In this document: positions 16,956 to 26,078 of the stretch, one piece after another | Layout of the letters: each line of letters opens with the position of its first letter | Position numbering within the stretch: the stretch's first letter is position 1 | NCBI RefSeq assembly: GCF_900103585.1 | Contig: NZ_FNHV01000004.1 | Coordinates: 434,001-498,000 of the forward strand | DNA from: Streptomyces sp. cf386 | GTDB lineage: Bacteria > Actinomycetota > Actinomycetes > Streptomycetales > Streptomycetaceae | DNA length: 64,000 nt | Reading direction: 5' to 3' | The notes under the pieces: generated by a model | The model's input: the letters and a program-made list of their open reading frames with translations, nothing else | What the model was told of the DNA's origin: nothing | Database searches by the model: none | Position numbers and translations under genes: made by a program

Positions 16956-18041
16956 ATGAGCCGCTTTTCGCAGACGGATCCCGAACTCACCCACCGCCTC
17001 ACCAGACGAGGCATGCTCGGCGTGGCGGCGGGCACCACGGCCACCGCCCTGCTGGGCGCAGCAGCCGCAGCCACCCCCGCGAGCGCCGCCACCGGAACCG
17101 CGTCCGCCACCGGAACCGCGTCCGCCACCGGCACCGCCTCCCATGGCGCCGGCCGTGGCCGCCCCGTCCTCCCGCCCGGCCGCCTCGGCATCCAGCTCTA
17201 CAGCCTGCGCGACAAGGTCTCCACACTCGGCTTCGCCCCCGTCTTCGCCGAACTGGAGAAGTACGGCTATGACGAGGTCGAGTTCGCCGGATACACCCAG
17301 GGCTCGGCCGGCCCGATCACCCTGGCCCAGCTCAAGCGGCTGGCCCGGAACCACGGCCTGAACCCGATCGGCAGCCACGTCGGCTACTACTCCAACGACC
17401 CGGGTGCCTACACCTTCGCCCAGAACCTCACCAAGGTCCTCGACGACGCCCAGGCCCTCGGCCTGAAGCACATAGGCACCGCTTCCGGGCCGTTCCGCTA
17501 CGGCTCCACCGTCGACGCCTGGAAGCGCGCTGCCGAGGAGTTCAACACCTACGGCGCGGCGGCGAAGGCGCGCGGCATGAAGTTCTACCAGCACAACCAC
17601 TCCGAGGAGTTCTCTTTCGCCACCGACAACCCCAAGGTCCGTCTCTACGACGTGCTGCTCGCCGAGACCGACCCCGACCTCGTCTTCCTGGAGATGGACA
17701 TCTTCTGGGCGTACTCGGGCCAGTTCCGCTTCTCCATGCGGCCCGACGGCTCACCGGCCCCCTTCGACCCGCTGGACTACGTGCTGAAGCGGCCCCACCG
17801 CTACCCGCTCTTCCACGTCAAGGACGGCGTGAGCGACCCGACCAACCAGTACGGCTACGACATGGTCGACGTCGGTGACGGCGACATCGACTACAAGCGG
17901 TTCATCTCGGCCGTCACCAGACTCCGCGGCCAGCGATTCGCCCACCACTGGCAGGCGGAGCACGACAACCCGACCGAGTCCCTCACGTTCGCCCGCCGTT
18001 CGAGCGAGCACCTGCACTCGCTGCGCGAGAAGGACTGCTGA
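16956..18041 (+). CDS. Tat-exported sugar phosphate isomerase/epimerase-like protein
   Basis: A 361-residue secreted TIM-barrel protein. The N terminus has a twin-arginine signal (LTRRGMLGVAAG, about residues 16-27) and a likely cleavage site after TPASA (near residue 45), followed by a short TASATG repeat linker. The mature domain has metal-site segments FYQHNHSEE, FLEMDIFW, FHVKDG and HWQAEHD. It lies 115 bases after eboF and is terminated by its own hairpin, so it may be separately transcribed. Exported members of this family occur with secreted Gfo/Idh/MocA and DUF1080 proteins in 3-keto-glycoside pathways, which links it functionally to the locus at 2-8.5 kb; this is inference. Confidence 0.86.
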   Translation: MSRFSQTDPELTHRLTRRGMLGVAAGTTATALLGAAAAATPASAATGTASATGTASATGTASHGAGRGRPVLPPGRLGIQLYSLRDKVSTLGFAPVFAELEKYGYDEVEFAGYTQGSAGPITLAQLKRLARNHGLNPIGSHVGYYSNDPGAYTFAQNLTKVLDDAQALGLKHIGTASGPFRYGSTVDAWKRAAEEFNTYGAAAKARGMKFYQHNHSEEFSFATDNPKVRLYDVLLAETDPDLVFLEMDIFWAYSGQFRFSMRPDGSPAPFDPLDYVLKRPHRYPLFHVKDGVSDPTNQYGYDMVDVGDGDIDYKRFISAVTRLRGQRFAHHWQAEHDNPTESLTFARRSSEHLHSLREKDC

Positions 18042-18052
18042 CGCGGCTTTCC

Positions 18053-18094
18053 CGGCCGTCGTCCAGCGCCGTTCAGAGTGCTGGTCGACGGCCG
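18053..18094 (+). terminator. Hairpin terminator after the exported isomerase gene
   Basis: A 15-bp stem with one mismatch (CGGCCGTCGTCCAGC against GCTGGTCGACGGCCG) and a 12-base loop starts 12 bases after the stop codon and is followed by TCCTCTTG. It covers an ATG at 18078, which is one reason for not using that ATG as the start of the next gene. Confidence 0.75.
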
Positions 18095-18338
18095 TCCTCT
18101 TGTGGCGTGCGGGATGTTGCTGCCGACGGGTGTACGGGCCAGCTGGTTTCGCGAAACGCGCCCCGTGGTCAGGCGGCTACAGGTTGGCTACTCTCGGACC
18201 TCCGCCGAGTTCATACGAACCAGGGCTCAACTGCCCCTGATTCATGGGGACTTGGTCATCGAGGCGGTGCTCGGATTCGTCATGAGGGAAAGGCGCCAAG
18301 CGGCCTGGTCATTCGTTGCTGACTTCAGGGGGTTCACC

Positions 18339-18704
18339 TTGTCCGAAATGCGCTTCGGTTTCGAGGGAGACGGAAAAGAGGTCGCGGCTGACGCGGGGAG
18401 CCTGGAGGGTTGGTTCAAGGACACCGAGACCCTTAGCCGGGCCAGTATCAGTCATGTCTCCCGCCCGCCCGCTCCTGGAACTCAGGGGTATGTGCTGGAG
18501 GCGGTGAGCGTCATGGCGGACTCGGCCCCTGTTTTCGGTGCGGTGCTGTCGACCTTCGGGACGTGGCTGGTCCAGCGACTGCAAAGAGGGCAGGTCACGG
18601 TCACCATCACGTGTCCCAACGGTGTGACCATCACCGAAACCGTGCGTCGGCAGGCCGATGTCCCGGCTCTCAAGCAGCGGATCATCGCGGACTGCCAGGT
18701 GTGA
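18339..18704 (+). CDS. EACC1-type effector-associated protein
   Basis: A small protein of 121 residues resembling effector-associated constant component 1 (EACC1) of actinobacterial conflict systems. The visible layout fits: an acidic beta-strand start (MRFGFEGDG), an SLEGWF helix, a hydrophobic stretch (APVFGAVLSTFGTWLVQRL, about residues 70-88) and a basic beta-hairpin (GQVTVTITCPNGVTITETV) ending in a short helix with terminal Cys. The TTG at 18339 was chosen because GGGGG lies six bases before it and the frame upstream crosses a terminator hairpin; an ATG at 18348 or a longer start at 18078 are alternatives. The caspase gene follows 11 bases later. EACC1 proteins are thought to activate or tether the neighbouring effector. 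Confidence 0.65.
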   Translation: MSEMRFGFEGDGKEVAADAGSLEGWFKDTETLSRASISHVSRPPAPGTQGYVLEAVSVMADSAPVFGAVLSTFGTWLVQRLQRGQVTVTITCPNGVTITETVRRQADVPALKQRIIADCQV

Positions 18705-18715
18705 GAGGAAGTGGT

Positions 18716-19693
18716 ATGAGCGTGCCGTGGCCGACGCGCCTGCTCGACAGGGATAATTCATGGGTCGTACTGGTCGGAACGTCTCAACACGACTCTCCCC
18801 CCAGCAACCTGCCGGACATCCCTCAGGCATCGACCAGTGTCGAGGATCTCGCCGCAGCGCTGTGCGGCCCGCACGGTCTCTTCACCAAGGAACACGTCAT
18901 CACCGTGCGTGATCCGAGCAGTGTGGAGGAGGTTCTCAGCGCTCTCGACAGCATCGCGGGCCAGAAGCCGGACGTGGTCCTCTTCTACTACGTCGGCCAC
19001 GGCATGTACACGTCCCTCGATCGGGACAGTCGCAAGGAATTGTTCCTGGCCCTGTCAGGTTCGATCGATGACCAGGCCGAGGCGGTCCGTACGGGACTGC
19101 CGGTTGGCTCAGTCTTCAGTCGGCTGCGCTATCTGCGAGCCAAGCAGTCAGTCGTCGTATTGGACTGTTGCTTCGCGGGGCGCGCACTGGACGACCCCGG
19201 CGTGGGCGACGTTCACGTCCTGTGCGCTACAGGGCGCACCAGTTTGGCCCTCTACGAGCTGGATGAGCGTCACACCGGCTTCACGGGTAGCCTGCTGCGC
19301 CTGTTCAGGAACGGGATCCCGGACGGGCCCCAGTACCTTGACCTGCACACGGTGTTCCATCACCTCTCGGTCACCTTGCCGACGACTCCCAGCGCTGCGT
19401 CCCCGGAATCGAACGGCTGCCTGCCGCGCCCGCGGCAGCGGACGACGGACCAACGAGGCAGTCTTGCCCTGGTGCGCAATCCGGCGTTCGGGACTGGACG
19501 CACTCTCGAAGGGCTCGGCGTTCGCGCGGAGTTCGCCCGCAGGGTCGCCGCTCTCGGAGAGGATCCCCTGATCGACCCCGGTGATCAGCGCATGCTCTTG
19601 GCGCACGCGGCGGAACTCTTCGCTGCGATATCCGTGGACACCGCCGCGCTGCATGGGCTACCCGAAGTGAGCCGGCCGGTTCCGGCCGAATAG
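18716..19693 (+). CDS. Caspase-like (peptidase C14) effector protein
   Basis: A 325-residue caspase-fold protease. The catalytic His is in FYYVGHG (His95) and the Cys in VVVLDCCFAG (Cys152 by analogy with LDCC motifs). The N terminus WVVLVGTS is the usual first strand. The region after about residue 225 is a linker followed by a helical tail (residues about 262-310, EFARRVAALGEDP and QRMLLAHAAELFAAI) that could be a small adaptor or death-like domain. The ATG at 18716 has GAGAGGA upstream. It is coupled to the EACC1-type gene and ends at a bidirectional terminator. Prokaryotic caspase-like proteins in such pairs are seen as effectors that cleave host proteins after activation; no NTPase sensor gene is next to this pair. 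Confidence 0.82.
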   Translation: MSVPWPTRLLDRDNSWVVLVGTSQHDSPPSNLPDIPQASTSVEDLAAALCGPHGLFTKEHVITVRDPSSVEEVLSALDSIAGQKPDVVLFYYVGHGMYTSLDRDSRKELFLALSGSIDDQAEAVRTGLPVGSVFSRLRYLRAKQSVVVLDCCFAGRALDDPGVGDVHVLCATGRTSLALYELDERHTGFTGSLLRLFRNGIPDGPQYLDLHTVFHHLSVTLPTTPSAASPESNGCLPRPRQRTTDQRGSLALVRNPAFGTGRTLEGLGVRAEFARRVAALGEDPLIDPGDQRMLLAHAAELFAAISVDTAALHGLPEVSRPVPAE

Positions 19694-19698
19694 TCCAC

Positions 19699-19736
19699 CT
19701 GGGGAGGGCCCCGCGACTGCGGGGCCCTCCCCAGGC
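19699..19736. terminator. Bidirectional terminator between caspase and MFS genes
   Basis: A perfect 17-bp stem (CCTGGGGAGGGCCCCGC, 4-base loop GACT, then the exact complement) lies between the convergent caspase gene and the OxlT-like gene. It starts six bases after the caspase stop and is the strongest hairpin in the region. Confidence 0.9.
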
Positions 19737-19749
19737 ATTGGAAACGTCC

Positions 19750-21168
19750 TTACGTGGTGGCGTCGGCGGCAAGCGGTCGACCGCGTGAGGATGCTCCTGT
19801 CTGGGAGCGCCCAGGCTGGCGCAGCAGCAACGCGATCGCCGCCGCCACGATCGAGACGCCCCCCGCCAGCGCGTAGGCGCCGTCATAGCCCCAGGCCGCG
19901 ACCACCATGGAGCCGAGACCGCCGCCGAACAGGCCGCTGATCAGCTTGCCGCTGTAGACGAGGCCGTAGTTGGTGGCGTTGTAGTTCTCCCCGAAGTAGT
20001 CCGGGGTGAGTGCTGCGAACAACGGGTAGAACGCGCCGCCGCCGAAGCCCGAGAGGAAGGCGAAGAAGAGGAACAGCCATTCGTTCCTGAGGTCGCCGGC
20101 CCAGATCACGCCGAACTGGGCGAGACCCAGCACGACGATCACGAACACCAGGGTCGACTTGCGGCCCCAGCGGTCGGACAGCCAGCCCACGACACCGCGG
20201 CCGATGCCGTTGACGACCGCCATCACGCCCATCGACGACGCCGCGACCAGCGGGCCGAAGCCCACCTCCTTGGCGTAGTCGACCTGGAAGGAGATGCCGA
20301 AGATCGACACCCCTGCGGTCAGCACGACCGACAGCCACATCAGGGGCAGCATGCCTGTCCTGATGGCCTCCCGGGGCGTGTACTGCTTCACCGCCGGAGG
20401 GTTCTTGACCAGGCTCGTCGCGTTCTTCTGGTCGCCCGTGTACGTCCGCGGGTCGACGTCCGCGGGCCACCAGTTCTTCGGCGGGTCCTTGAAGAAGAAC
20501 GCGCATCCGAAGACGACGATCATGATGTAGCAGCCGATCAGGTCCAGCACCCGGTGGTAGTTCGCGGTGTCGAACCCGTAGTTGAAGATGAAGATGAACG
20601 GCAGTGATCCGTACGCGAACCCACCATTGACGAACCCGGTCCGGGCACCGCGCCGCTCGGGGAACCACTTGCCCACCATGTTGATGCAGGTCGCGTAGAT
20701 CAGCCCGGCGCCGATACCGCCGATGACGCCGAAGCCGATGATCGCGAGCCAGACATCGCCCAGGTGCGACAGGGCGAGGAACCCGAGCAGGCACATGCCG
20801 GAGCCGATGTACATGGCCGTGCGGGCCGTCAGGATGCCCTTCTCGCGCAGCCAGCCCGCCGGGAAGGCGATGCCGGCCTGGAAGAACACCCAGACGCTGA
20901 GGATCCAGAAGGTGTTGCTCTGCGTCCAGCCGTGCGCGTGGGACAGGGTGTCCTCCGCGGAGCCGTACGCGTATTCGAAGACGCTGATGGCCATCATGGC
21001 GATCCACGGGAGATACACCATGAGGTTGCGGGAGTGACCGAGGATGTCGCGGTCGGTCTCGCCGACCCGATAGACGCGGCCTCGCGCGTCGGTCACCTCG
21101 CGGTAGGGACGGTGTGCGGCGTCGGACGGTGCGGACGAACTGCTTGCTGCGTACGGATCTGCCGTCAT
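19750..21168 (-). CDS. OxlT-like MFS transporter 2
   Basis: A 472-residue major-facilitator carrier of the oxalate:formate antiporter (OxlT) group, with about 12 hydrophobic segments. GLIYATCINMVGKWFPERRG (loop 4-5 region), a KDPPKNWWP cytoplasmic segment and GIGRGVVGWLSDRWGRK (the MFS loop motif) are clear. The N terminus has the motif YREVTDARGRVYRVGETD, shared with the neighbouring paralogue. The ATG at 21168 lies one base beyond the stop of the upstream carrier gene, so the two are co-transcribed. The island's formyl-CoA transferase and decarboxylase make oxalate/formate or related dicarboxylate exchange the likely role. Confidence 0.88.
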   Translation of the reverse strand: MTADPYAASSSSAPSDAAHRPYREVTDARGRVYRVGETDRDILGHSRNLMVYLPWIAMMAISVFEYAYGSAEDTLSHAHGWTQSNTFWILSVWVFFQAGIAFPAGWLREKGILTARTAMYIGSGMCLLGFLALSHLGDVWLAIIGFGVIGGIGAGLIYATCINMVGKWFPERRGARTGFVNGGFAYGSLPFIFIFNYGFDTANYHRVLDLIGCYIMIVVFGCAFFFKDPPKNWWPADVDPRTYTGDQKNATSLVKNPPAVKQYTPREAIRTGMLPLMWLSVVLTAGVSIFGISFQVDYAKEVGFGPLVAASSMGVMAVVNGIGRGVVGWLSDRWGRKSTLVFVIVVLGLAQFGVIWAGDLRNEWLFLFFAFLSGFGGGAFYPLFAALTPDYFGENYNATNYGLVYSGKLISGLFGGGLGSMVVAAWGYDGAYALAGGVSIVAAAIALLLRQPGRSQTGASSRGRPLAADATT

Positions 21169-21169
21169 G

Positions 21170-22558
21170 TCAGGCCATGTCCTCGCCGAGCGGTCGTGGG
21201 TTGGGAACGATGCGGCCGTCTTCCCTGTCGCGGCCCGGCGGGCTGAGGAACAGCGCCACGCATCCGGCGAAGAGCGAGATGGAGCCGGCCAGGATGAAGG
21301 CACCGGAGTGTCCCCAGGCACTGACGACCACGGCACCCATGCCCGCGCCCAGACCGGAGACGAGCTTGGCGCTGTAGACCATGCCGTAGTTGGACGCGTT
21401 GTTGTTCTCACCGAAGTAGTCGGCGGTGAGCGCCGCGAACATCGGGAAGATGGCGCCGCCGCCGAAGCCGGAGATCGAGGAGAAGATCAGGAACAGGGGA
21501 AGGTTCTTGGCGTCGGCCGACCAGAGGATGCCGTACTGGGACAGACCCAGAATGACGCACACGGCGAGCAGACACCGCTTACGGCCGTACAGGTCGGACA
21601 GCCAGCCGATGACACCTCGGCCGGTGCCGTTGACGATCGCCTTCAGGGACATGGCCGTGGCCACGATCCCGCCCGCGAATCCCGCCTCCTCGCCGATGTC
21701 CACCTGGAAGGCGATACCGAAGATGTTCACGCCGGACGTGCACGCCAGACAGAACCACATCAGGGCCACCCGGCCCGTCTTCCACGCCTCCTTGGGGGAG
21801 TACTGGCGGACCGCCGGCGGGTTCATCCGCAGCGAGCGTGCCGCGCGCGGGTCAGCGGGCGGGTTGAGCGGGTCGACCGCTGCGGGCCACCAGTTCTTCG
21901 GCGGGTCCTTGAAGAAGTAGCCGGAGGCCGCGACGATTCCGGCGAGGAAGATACCCACCGAAACCAGCACCCAGCGGAAGTTGGTGAGATCCATGTAGCC
22001 GGTGAAGAGGAAGACGAAGGGCACGGAGCCATAGGCGAAACCGCCGTTGACGAAGCCGGTCTTGCCGCCCTTGCGCTCCGGATACCACTTGCCCACCATG
22101 TTGACGCAGGTGGCGTACACCATGCCCGCGCCCATGCCGCTGAACATGCTGAAGCCGATGTAGGCGACGACGACATGTGGCGCGAAGGCCAGGGACAGAT
22201 AACCCATCAACGTGCCCGTCGCGCCGAGCATCATCGCCCAGCGGGCCGGCAGTTTTCCGCTCTCACGCAGTTTGCCCGCGGGGAAGGCCACCGCGGCCTG
22301 GAAGAAGACCCACACGGTCATCATCCAGAAGATGTGCATGCTGTCCCAGCTGTGCGCCGTGTGCAGGGTGTCCTCGGCGGACGCGAACGCGTACTCGGCC
22401 GAGGAGATGCCCATCATGCCGATCCAGGGCAGGATCACCATCCACTTGCGTTTGCGGCCCATGATGTCGATGTCGGACTCGCCGACGCGATAGACGCGTC
22501 CGTTCTTGTCGGTCACCTCCCGATAGGCGGCGACCCGTGAAACGTCGGTGGTAGTCAC
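21170..22558 (-). CDS. OxlT-like MFS transporter 1
   Basis: A 462-residue paralogue of the next carrier, with the same N-terminal YREVTDKNGRVYRVGESD motif, GMVYATCVNMVGKWYPERKG, KDPPKNWWPAAVDP and GTGRGVIGWLSDLYGRK. GTG start at 22558 with AAGGGG about 13 bases upstream; no better start is visible. The two tandem carriers differ enough in loops to be an old duplication. They may form separate uptake and exchange systems, for example one for oxalate and one for formate or another acid. Confidence 0.87.
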   Translation of the reverse strand: MTTTDVSRVAAYREVTDKNGRVYRVGESDIDIMGRKRKWMVILPWIGMMGISSAEYAFASAEDTLHTAHSWDSMHIFWMMTVWVFFQAAVAFPAGKLRESGKLPARWAMMLGATGTLMGYLSLAFAPHVVVAYIGFSMFSGMGAGMVYATCVNMVGKWYPERKGGKTGFVNGGFAYGSVPFVFLFTGYMDLTNFRWVLVSVGIFLAGIVAASGYFFKDPPKNWWPAAVDPLNPPADPRAARSLRMNPPAVRQYSPKEAWKTGRVALMWFCLACTSGVNIFGIAFQVDIGEEAGFAGGIVATAMSLKAIVNGTGRGVIGWLSDLYGRKRCLLAVCVILGLSQYGILWSADAKNLPLFLIFSSISGFGGGAIFPMFAALTADYFGENNNASNYGMVYSAKLVSGLGAGMGAVVVSAWGHSGAFILAGSISLFAGCVALFLSPPGRDREDGRIVPNPRPLGEDMA

Positions 22559-22677
22559 GTTGGTTGCACCCCTTGCGTCGAAAGTTCTGGCCAGCGCCCC
22601 CTGTCCAATGCCTTTCGTGCGCGCACGGGTCCCGGGGCCGGCCGACGCGCACCGTCGGCCGGCCCCACCGCCTCACC

Positions 22678-24825
22678 TCATGAACCGCCCCCCAACAAGC
22701 CCGCCGCCCGCGCCCACCGGTACTTGGCGCCCAGCACGGCCACCGGCTTCTCGGTCGTGTACGGGTACGCCACGACCCCTCGCTCGTACAGGTACTGGCA
22801 GGCGTCCTCGACCTCGACGTCACCCGCGAGCGACGCGACGACGGGCTTCTCTACGCCGCGCTCCCGGAATTCGGCCACCACGCGCGCGGTGAGCTCCGCG
22901 AAGACCATCGGGGGAGTGACGATCGTGTGCCAGTAGCCCAGGACCAGCGCGTGGATGCGGGGATCCTCCAGGCCGAGCCGGATCGTCGCCTCGTACGTCG
23001 ACGGCGGCTCGCCGCCCGTGATGTCCACCGGGTTGCCCGCCGCCCCGAAGGGCGGGATGAACTTCCGGAACGCCTCGTCCAGGTCCGGCGGGATCTCCAT
23101 CAGGGACAGGCCGTTGTCGGTGACCGCGTCCGACAGCAGCACGCCGCTGCCGCCGGCCCCGGTGATGATCACGACGTTGTCGCCCTGGGGAGCGGGAAGC
23201 ACCGGCAACGCGCGCGCGTACTCCAGCATTTCGTTCAGCCCGGGTGCCCGGATGACACCGGCCTGCTTCAGGATGTCGTCGTACACGGCGTCATCGCCGG
23301 CGAGGGCCCCGGTGTGCGAGCCGGCCGCCTTCGCGCCCGCCGCCGTACGGCCCGCCTTGAGGACGACGACCGGCTTCTTCGGTACGGTCGCCCGCGCGGC
23401 CTCGACGAAGGCGCGCCCGTCCTTGAGGTCCTCCAGGTGCATCGCGATGCACTCGGTGTGCGGATCCTCGCCGAACCAGGTCAGTAGGTCGTCCTCGTCC
23501 AGGTCCGACTTGTTGCCGAGCCCGACGATCGCGGACACGCCCGTCTTCGTGGTCCGTGCGAAGCCCAGGATGGCCATCCCGATGCCGCCGGACTGCGAGG
23601 TCAGCGCCACCCCGCCCTTGACGTCGTACGGCGTGCAGAACGTGGCGCACAGGTCCTGCCAGGTCGAGTAGTAGCCGTAGATGTTCGGCCCGAGCAGCCG
23701 GATGCCGTGCCGCTCGGCGATGGCCACGATCTCCTCCTGGAGTTCGTGCTCGCCGGTCTCCGCGAAACCGGAGGGGATCAGCACGGCGTTCGGGATCTTC
23801 TTGCGTCCCACCTCCTCCAGGGCCGAGGCCACGAACTTGGCGGGGATAGCGAAGACCGCCACATCCACCTCACCGGGAACGTCCGTGACACTCTTGTACG
23901 CCTTGCGGCCCAGAATGTCATCGGCCTTGGGGTTCACCGGATGAATGTCCCCGGCGAAGCCACCGTCGATGAGGTTGCGCATGACCGAATTGCCGATCTT
24001 GCCCTGCTCGTTGGAGGCCCCGATGACGGCGACCGATGACGGCTGCATCAGTCGACGCATGGAGGCGAGGATCTCGTCGCGCGAGTAGCGGCGGCGCGGC
24101 TTGACCGCTGCTTCGGAGAGGATCACGCGGATGTCGGCGGCGATCGCGCCCTCCGCGGTGGCGATCACCGGGTTGAGGTCCACCTCCGCGATCTCCGGGA
24201 AGTCCGAGACCAGCTGCGAAACGCGGCGGATCTGCTCGGCGATCGCCCACCGGTCCACGGCCGCCTGACCGCGCACCCCGTGCAGGATCTCCGCCGCCCG
24301 GATCGAGTCCAGCATGGACAGTGCCTCGTCGGCGGTCACGGGCGCCAGCCGGAAGGTGATGTCCTTGAGGACCTCGACGAGCACCCCGCCGAGCCCGAAG
24401 GCGACGACCTTCCCGAACGTCGGGTCGGTGACCGCGCCGACGATGACCTCCTGCCCCTGCGGGAGCAGTTCCTGCACCTGTACGCCCTCGATGCGGGCAT
24501 CCGCCTTGTACGCGCGCGCGTTGTCGATGATCTGGTGGAACGCGGCCCGTACGTCCGTCGCCCCTTCGACGCCGACGATCACGCCGCCCGCGTCGGTCTT
24601 GTGGAGGATGTCCGGCGAGACGATCTTCATCACCACGGGTCCGCCGAAGCGCGCCGCGTACGCGACCGCCTCGTCGACGTCCGTCGCGAGTTCCTCGCCC
24701 GGTACGGCGATCCCGTACGCGTCGGCGACCACCTTGCCCTCGGGCGCGGTCAGCGCGGTGCGTCCCTCGGCCCGAACGGAGTCGAGGAGCGTCCGCACCC
24801 GCAGGACGCGGTCTTCGGCCATCAC
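22678..24825 (-). CDS. NDP-forming acyl-CoA synthetase (acetate-CoA ligase family)
   Basis: A 715-residue nucleoside-diphosphate-forming acyl-CoA synthetase. An ATP-grasp half comes first (about residues 1-235, GPVVMKIVSPDILHKTDAGG), then the CoA-binding Rossmann domain (VAVIGASNEQGKIGNSVMRNL) and the ligase-CoA domain with the phosphohistidine segment AAGSHTGALAGDD. E. coli PatZ-type enzymes have the ATP-grasp at the C terminus, so the order here is permuted, a form common in actinobacteria. Start is GTG at 24825 or the adjacent ATG at 24822; both follow the stop of frc by a base or so, so translation is coupled. It could activate oxalate, formate or acetate, or recover ATP from an acyl-CoA. 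Confidence 0.87.
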   Translation of the reverse strand: MMAEDRVLRVRTLLDSVRAEGRTALTAPEGKVVADAYGIAVPGEELATDVDEAVAYAARFGGPVVMKIVSPDILHKTDAGGVIVGVEGATDVRAAFHQIIDNARAYKADARIEGVQVQELLPQGQEVIVGAVTDPTFGKVVAFGLGGVLVEVLKDITFRLAPVTADEALSMLDSIRAAEILHGVRGQAAVDRWAIAEQIRRVSQLVSDFPEIAEVDLNPVIATAEGAIAADIRVILSEAAVKPRRRYSRDEILASMRRLMQPSSVAVIGASNEQGKIGNSVMRNLIDGGFAGDIHPVNPKADDILGRKAYKSVTDVPGEVDVAVFAIPAKFVASALEEVGRKKIPNAVLIPSGFAETGEHELQEEIVAIAERHGIRLLGPNIYGYYSTWQDLCATFCTPYDVKGGVALTSQSGGIGMAILGFARTTKTGVSAIVGLGNKSDLDEDDLLTWFGEDPHTECIAMHLEDLKDGRAFVEAARATVPKKPVVVLKAGRTAAGAKAAGSHTGALAGDDAVYDDILKQAGVIRAPGLNEMLEYARALPVLPAPQGDNVVIITGAGGSGVLLSDAVTDNGLSLMEIPPDLDEAFRKFIPPFGAAGNPVDITGGEPPSTYEATIRLGLEDPRIHALVLGYWHTIVTPPMVFAELTARVVAEFRERGVEKPVVASLAGDVEVEDACQYLYERGVVAYPYTTEKPVAVLGAKYRWARAAGLLGGGS

Positions 24826-24826
24826 G

Positions 24827-26068
24827 TCAGATCACTCCGTTCGACTTGAGCAGGCGCAGCTCCTCGTCACCGAGGCCGAGCTCGCCGATGTAGACCTGTT
24901 CGTTGTGCTCGCCGAGCAGCGGCGAACTGCTCACCTCGACGGGGGAGTCGGAGAGCTTGAGCGGGCTGCCGACGGTCACGAACTCGCCCCGCTCGGGGTG
25001 CGGCACGGTGACGACCATCTCGTTGGCGACCAGCGAGGAGTCCTCGATGATCTCCTTGGTGGAGAGGATCGGCCCGCACGGGATGTTGTGGGCGTTGAGC
25101 TTCTCCAGCACTTCCCACTTGGGCAGGGTCGAGGACCACTCCTCGATCAGCTGGAACATCTTGTTGAGCTTGGGCAGCCGGGCCTCCGGCGTCGCCCACT
25201 CGGGGTCGCCGGCGAGTTCCGGCCGCCCGATGAGCTCGCTGATCGGCTGCCAGCCGACCGGCTGCACGATGACGTAGACGTAGTCGTTCGGGCCGCCCGG
25301 CGCGCACTTGACCGCCCAGCCTGGCTGACCGCCGCCGGACGCGTTTCCCGAGCGGGGAACTTCCGTGCCGAAGTCCTCGTTCGGATATTCAGCAAGCGGC
25401 CCGTGTGTCAGGCGTTGTTGATCCCTCAGCTTCACCCGGCACAGGTTGAGTACAGCGTGCTGCATGGCCACGTTGACCCGCTGCCCACGCCCGGTGTTCT
25501 CGCGCTGGAACAGCGCCGCGAGAATCCCCGCCACGGCGTGCACTCCGGTCCCCGAGTCCCCGATCTGGGCTCCGGTCGCCAGCGGCGGCCCGTCCTCGAA
25601 ACCAGTGGTCGACATCGACCCGCCCATGGCCTGCGCGACGACCTCGTACGCCTTGAAGTTGGTGTACGGGCCGTCACCGAACCCCTTGATGGAGGCATAG
25701 ACGATACGCGGATTGATCTCCTGGATGCGGTCCCAGGTGAAGCCCATGCGGTCGACCGCGCCCGGTCCGAAGTTCTCGACCATGACGTCGGAGCGCCGGA
25801 TCAGCTCGGTGAGGATCTCCTTGCCGCGCTCGGTCTTGGTGTTGAGGGTGATGCTCCGCTTGTTGCAGTTGAGCATCGTGAAGTAGAGGGAGTCGACGTC
25901 CGGGAGGTCGCGCAGTTGCTTGCGCGTGATGTCTCCGGTCGGCGCCTCCAGCTTGACGACGTCCGCGCCGAGCCAGGCGAGCAGCTGGGTCGCGGAGGGT
26001 CCGGACTGGACGTGGGTCATGTCCAGGACGCGGATGCCTTCGAGAGCCTTGGTCGGCGTGCCAGTCAT
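24827..26068 (-). CDS. frc: Formyl-CoA transferase (CaiB/BaiF family)
   Basis: A 413-residue class III CoA-transferase closely resembling formyl-CoA:oxalate CoA-transferase. Diagnostic segments are [34 protein letters not shown], the catalytic Asp in [33 protein letters not shown] and the glycine loop [11 protein letters not shown], in which the first Gly of the usual GGGGQP is Ser. The ATG at 26068 was chosen over the GTG at 26077 because GAGGTGG sits 5-8 bases before it. It lies ten bases behind the TPP-enzyme gene and directly before the acyl-CoA synthetase gene. The enzyme would move CoA from formyl-CoA, or another donor such as succinyl-CoA, onto oxalate. Confidence 0.88.
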   Translation of the reverse strand: MTGTPTKALEGIRVLDMTHVQSGPSATQLLAWLGADVVKLEAPTGDITRKQLRDLPDVDSLYFTMLNCNKRSITLNTKTERGKEILTELIRRSDVMVENFGPGAVDRMGFTWDRIQEINPRIVYASIKGFGDGPYTNFKAYEVVAQAMGGSMSTTGFEDGPPLATGAQIGDSGTGVHAVAGILAALFQRENTGRGQRVNVAMQHAVLNLCRVKLRDQQRLTHGPLAEYPNEDFGTEVPRSGNASGGGQPGWAVKCAPGGPNDYVYVIVQPVGWQPISELIGRPELAGDPEWATPEARLPKLNKMFQLIEEWSSTLPKWEVLEKLNAHNIPCGPILSTKEIIEDSSLVANEMVVTVPHPERGEFVTVGSPLKLSDSPVEVSSSPLLGEHNEQVYIGELGLGDEELRLLKSNGVI

Positions 26069-26078
26069 GGAGGCCACC

